Positions 14,665-16,286 of a DNA stretch of 16,286 nucleotides are shown here, in pieces. Position 1 is the stretch's first letter. Each line of letters opens with the position of its first letter. Below the pieces are notes generated by a model. The model was not told the DNA's origin. It saw only the letters and a list, made by a program, of their open reading frames with translations, and did no database searches. Origin of the DNA: JBEKYD01 sp049509915 (GTDB lineage Bacteria > Acidobacteriota > Terriglobia > Bryobacterales > Bryobacteraceae); NCBI GenBank assembly GCA_049509915.1, contig JBEKZL010000211.1, forward strand, positions 1 through 16,286, given 5' to 3'. The position numbers were made by a program, and so were the translations under genes.

Positions 14665-15450
14665 ATGCAAAGACGTAGTTTTCTGACCGCGGCCGCTGCC
14701 GCGGCCGTATCCACGCTGGAATCCAGGGCGGACGCCGCTCCGCCCGCTTCCTCCAAGAGCGCCTACCTGCATTTTCGCTATTACTACATGCGCGCCGGCA
14801 GCCAGACCGAGCGCACCAACGCGTATCTGAAAGATGTCTACCTGCCGGCCGCGAACCGCGCCGGGCTCGGTCCGGTTGGCTTCTTCAGCGCGCTGGTGAG
14901 CGCCAACGCTCCGTTCACCCTGGCGATTACCAGCTTCCCGTCGCTGGCCGCCCTGGAAAACCTGCACGACCCGTTTGCCGGCGACGCCGAATTCCGCAAG
15001 GGCTGGAAGGACTACAACGCGGCGGCCGGTTACGAACGCCTGGAAAGCTCTCTGCTGCGCGCCTTCGACGCATTTCCGGCAATCGAAGCCGGCCCCTCCA
15101 ACCCCGGCCGCCCGGCGCGCGTCTTCGAGCTGCGCACCTACCAGGGGCTGACTGAAGACGGCTCGCTCCGCAAGAAGAAGATGTTCGAAGGGGGCGAGAT
15201 CGCCATTTTCCAGCGCCTGAAAATGACCCCGATTCTGTTCGGCCAGAGCATCGTCGGCCCCAACCAGCCGAACAATACTTATATGCTGGCGTTCGATGAC
15301 CTGGCCGCCCGCGAGCGCCTCTGGAAAGCGTTCAGCGCCGACCCGGAATGGCAGAAGATGCGCGCCACCCCCGGCATGGATAACTCAGAGCTGAACGCCA
15401 ACACCACCAACACGCTGCTGTCGCCGCTGGCTTTTTCGCCGATACGGTGA
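14665..15450 (+). CDS. Tat-exported NIPSNAP family protein
   Basis: A 261-residue protein. The N-terminus QRRSFLTAAAAAAVSTLESRADA is a twin-arginine (Tat) type signal (R3-R4), so it is probably folded in the cytoplasm and exported, with cleavage near residue 24. It contains two related ferredoxin-like halves: ~32-130 (YLHFRYYYMRAG, ALENLHDPFAGDAEF) and ~151-240, where VFELRTYQG and LWKAFSADPEWQKM are typical NIPSNAP (PF07978) wording. Bacterial members have no settled biochemical role, though dimeric alpha-beta barrel folds often bind small ligands. The ribosome site GAGG (14657-14660) overlaps the TGA stop of the serine hydrolase gene and lies four bases before the ATG, which implies translational coupling with that gene. 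Confidence 0.86.
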   Translation: MQRRSFLTAAAAAAVSTLESRADAAPPASSKSAYLHFRYYYMRAGSQTERTNAYLKDVYLPAANRAGLGPVGFFSALVSANAPFTLAITSFPSLAALENLHDPFAGDAEFRKGWKDYNAAAGYERLESSLLRAFDAFPAIEAGPSNPGRPARVFELRTYQGLTEDGSLRKKKMFEGGEIAIFQRLKMTPILFGQSIVGPNQPNNTYMLAFDDLAARERLWKAFSADPEWQKMRATPGMDNSELNANTTNTLLSPLAFSPIR

Positions 15451-15454
15451 AGCA

Positions 15455-15530
15455 TAGTGGGACAGGCCTCCGGGCCTGTCCATGGAATTACGCGCTCAGG
15501 CCATGACAGGTCAGGAGGCTTGTCCTACTA
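15455..15530. repeat. Double inverted repeat between convergent genes
   Basis: A perfect nine-pair hairpin GGACAGGCC-TCCG-GGCCTGTCC occupies 15460-15481. In addition the whole unit 15455-15485 (TAGTGGGACAGGCCTCCGGG...) reappears in inverted orientation, with a few differences, at 15501-15530 (minus strand TAGTAGGACAAGCCTCCTGA...). The two halves are separated by about 15 bases. It fills the gap between the NIPSNAP stop (15450) and the methyltransferase stop, and the outer end of the right arm supplies that TAG (15530-15528). The form fits a REP/BIME-like interspersed palindrome that may also end transcription from both sides. There is no clear T-run. Confidence 0.65.
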
Positions 15531-16220
15531 GCCCACTTTCCCCGCCACCAGCACGCGCGAGGGGTAATAGATCTGGCGCGCGGTGCGGTCGTAAGAGATG
15601 GCGAAGCCGGCCGCGGTGATCCATTCGGTGGCTTGGTTTTCCACCTGCCTGCCCCAGAATGCGGGCACCAGAGTTCCCACCGCCTGGTAGACGCTGTTGA
15701 ACACCGGCCCGTTCTGGCCGATCAGGACCAGGGTGAGACGGCCGGCCGGGCGCAGCACGCGCCGGAATTCCTTGAGCGTGAGCACGATATCCTGGGCCGA
15801 AAGCAGCTCCAGCAGATAGCAGCAGAAGATGGCGTCGAAGGTATCGGCGCGGAAGGGCATGTGCCGCGCATCCACCGCCTGGCAACAGGCGCGTGCGGCA
15901 GGGAACCTCTTTCGGGCGGCGCGTTCGGTGCGGGCCGCCATGTTCGGAGACAGGTCCACGCCCACGGTGGTGCCGGTGGGGTTGGCGCGCACCAGGCGGC
16001 GGAACATCTCGCCGCTTCCGGTGGCGACCTCCAGCACGCTGGCGCCGTCGCGCAAGCCCGATGCGGCCAGGGCGGCGCGGTGCGCCCGCGAGTGAAACAA
16101 CATGGTGGAAAGCGGATATACCGCCGCCAGCCGGTCGTACACGCGCCGCGTGCGCTGCGCCAGCGTAGCCGGCAGTCCGGCGATGGGCCAGACGCTTACC
16201 TGCTCGTCAATTCTCGACAA
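15528..16220 (-). CDS. Class I SAM-dependent methyltransferase, UbiE-like
   Basis: A 230-residue Rossmann-fold methyltransferase. Motif I is VLEVATGSGE (62-71), followed by TVGVDLSPNMA with the ribose-binding aspartate D89, DARHMPFRADTFDAIFCCYLLELL, and LKEFRRVLRPAGRLTLVLIGQ. This order is typical of the UbiE/COQ5-type Methyltransf_11 group. The methyl acceptor cannot be told from sequence: quinones, lipids and other small molecules are all possible. No signal peptide, so cytoplasmic. The TTG start at 16220 is supported by GAGG (minus strand 16231-16228) seven bases upstream. The last codon and stop lie in the inverted repeat at 15501-15530. The gene is convergent with the NIPSNAP gene, and its upstream neighbours are outside the window. 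Confidence 0.88.
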   Translation of the reverse strand: MSRIDEQVSVWPIAGLPATLAQRTRRVYDRLAAVYPLSTMLFHSRAHRAALAASGLRDGASVLEVATGSGEMFRRLVRANPTGTTVGVDLSPNMAARTERAARKRFPAARACCQAVDARHMPFRADTFDAIFCCYLLELLSAQDIVLTLKEFRRVLRPAGRLTLVLIGQNGPVFNSVYQAVGTLVPAFWGRQVENQATEWITAAGFAISYDRTARQIYYPSRVLVAGKVG

Positions 16221-16286
16221 AATATTTCCTCATTTCTTTCTGGTCGCGGCCGGACCTCAGGACACCGCCGCCATGTGCGTCTCGAG

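Noticed and set aside
1..16286. tRNA genes, CRISPR arrays, transposases or phage genes
   Set aside because: I looked for tRNA-like T-loop sequences, regularly spaced repeats and mobile-element proteins on both strands and found none that hold up.

Overview
The window is GC-rich bacterial chromosome. Its gene content points to an acidobacterium of the Solibacter/Bryobacter type. The indicators are an acidobacterial-style duplicated MacB/FtsX permease, a PEP-CTERM sorting signal, a Tat-exported NIPSNAP-like protein, a DUF2061 protein, an RDD protein with acidobacterial wording, and short palindromic interspersed repeats. This assignment comes from recognising families, not from a database search. 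I found no tRNA, rRNA, CRISPR array, insertion sequence or phage gene.

Layout. Positions 1-330 hold no convincing gene, but contain an inverted-repeat element and a terminator. A leftward run from 4621 to 331 encodes an aldo/keto reductase, an L-fuconolactonase-like amidohydrolase that overlaps it by one base (TAATG), and a large ADOP-type permease. Divergent from this run, a sodium/solute symporter reads rightward (4808-6517). Symporter, reductase and lactonase together look like part of an oxidative L-fucose (or similar deoxy-sugar) uptake and breakdown set. Next come dedA and glgC, both leftward, with glgC upstream. A divergent region follows, with a 39-codon reading frame that has a strong ribosome site, and then motA-motB (8614-10371), the flagellar stator pair. 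argS lies convergent to motB.

Between 12.4 and 13.7 kb the sequence looks partly decayed. A PEP-CTERM protein remnant is split over two reading frames, an intact small DUF2061 gene follows, and the next RDD gene seems to lack an internal segment. RDD, a class A beta-lactamase-like serine hydrolase and a NIPSNAP-like protein form a tight rightward series (13254-15450). A leftward UbiE-like methyltransferase closes the window. Between these last two convergent genes sits a double inverted repeat.

Most of the window is ordinary chromosome, and I do not see a clearly new multi-gene system. The observations most worth checking are the hidden PEP-CTERM remnant, the serine hydrolase without the class A general base, the short leader-like frame before motA, the inverted-repeat elements, and the sugar-oxidation cassette.
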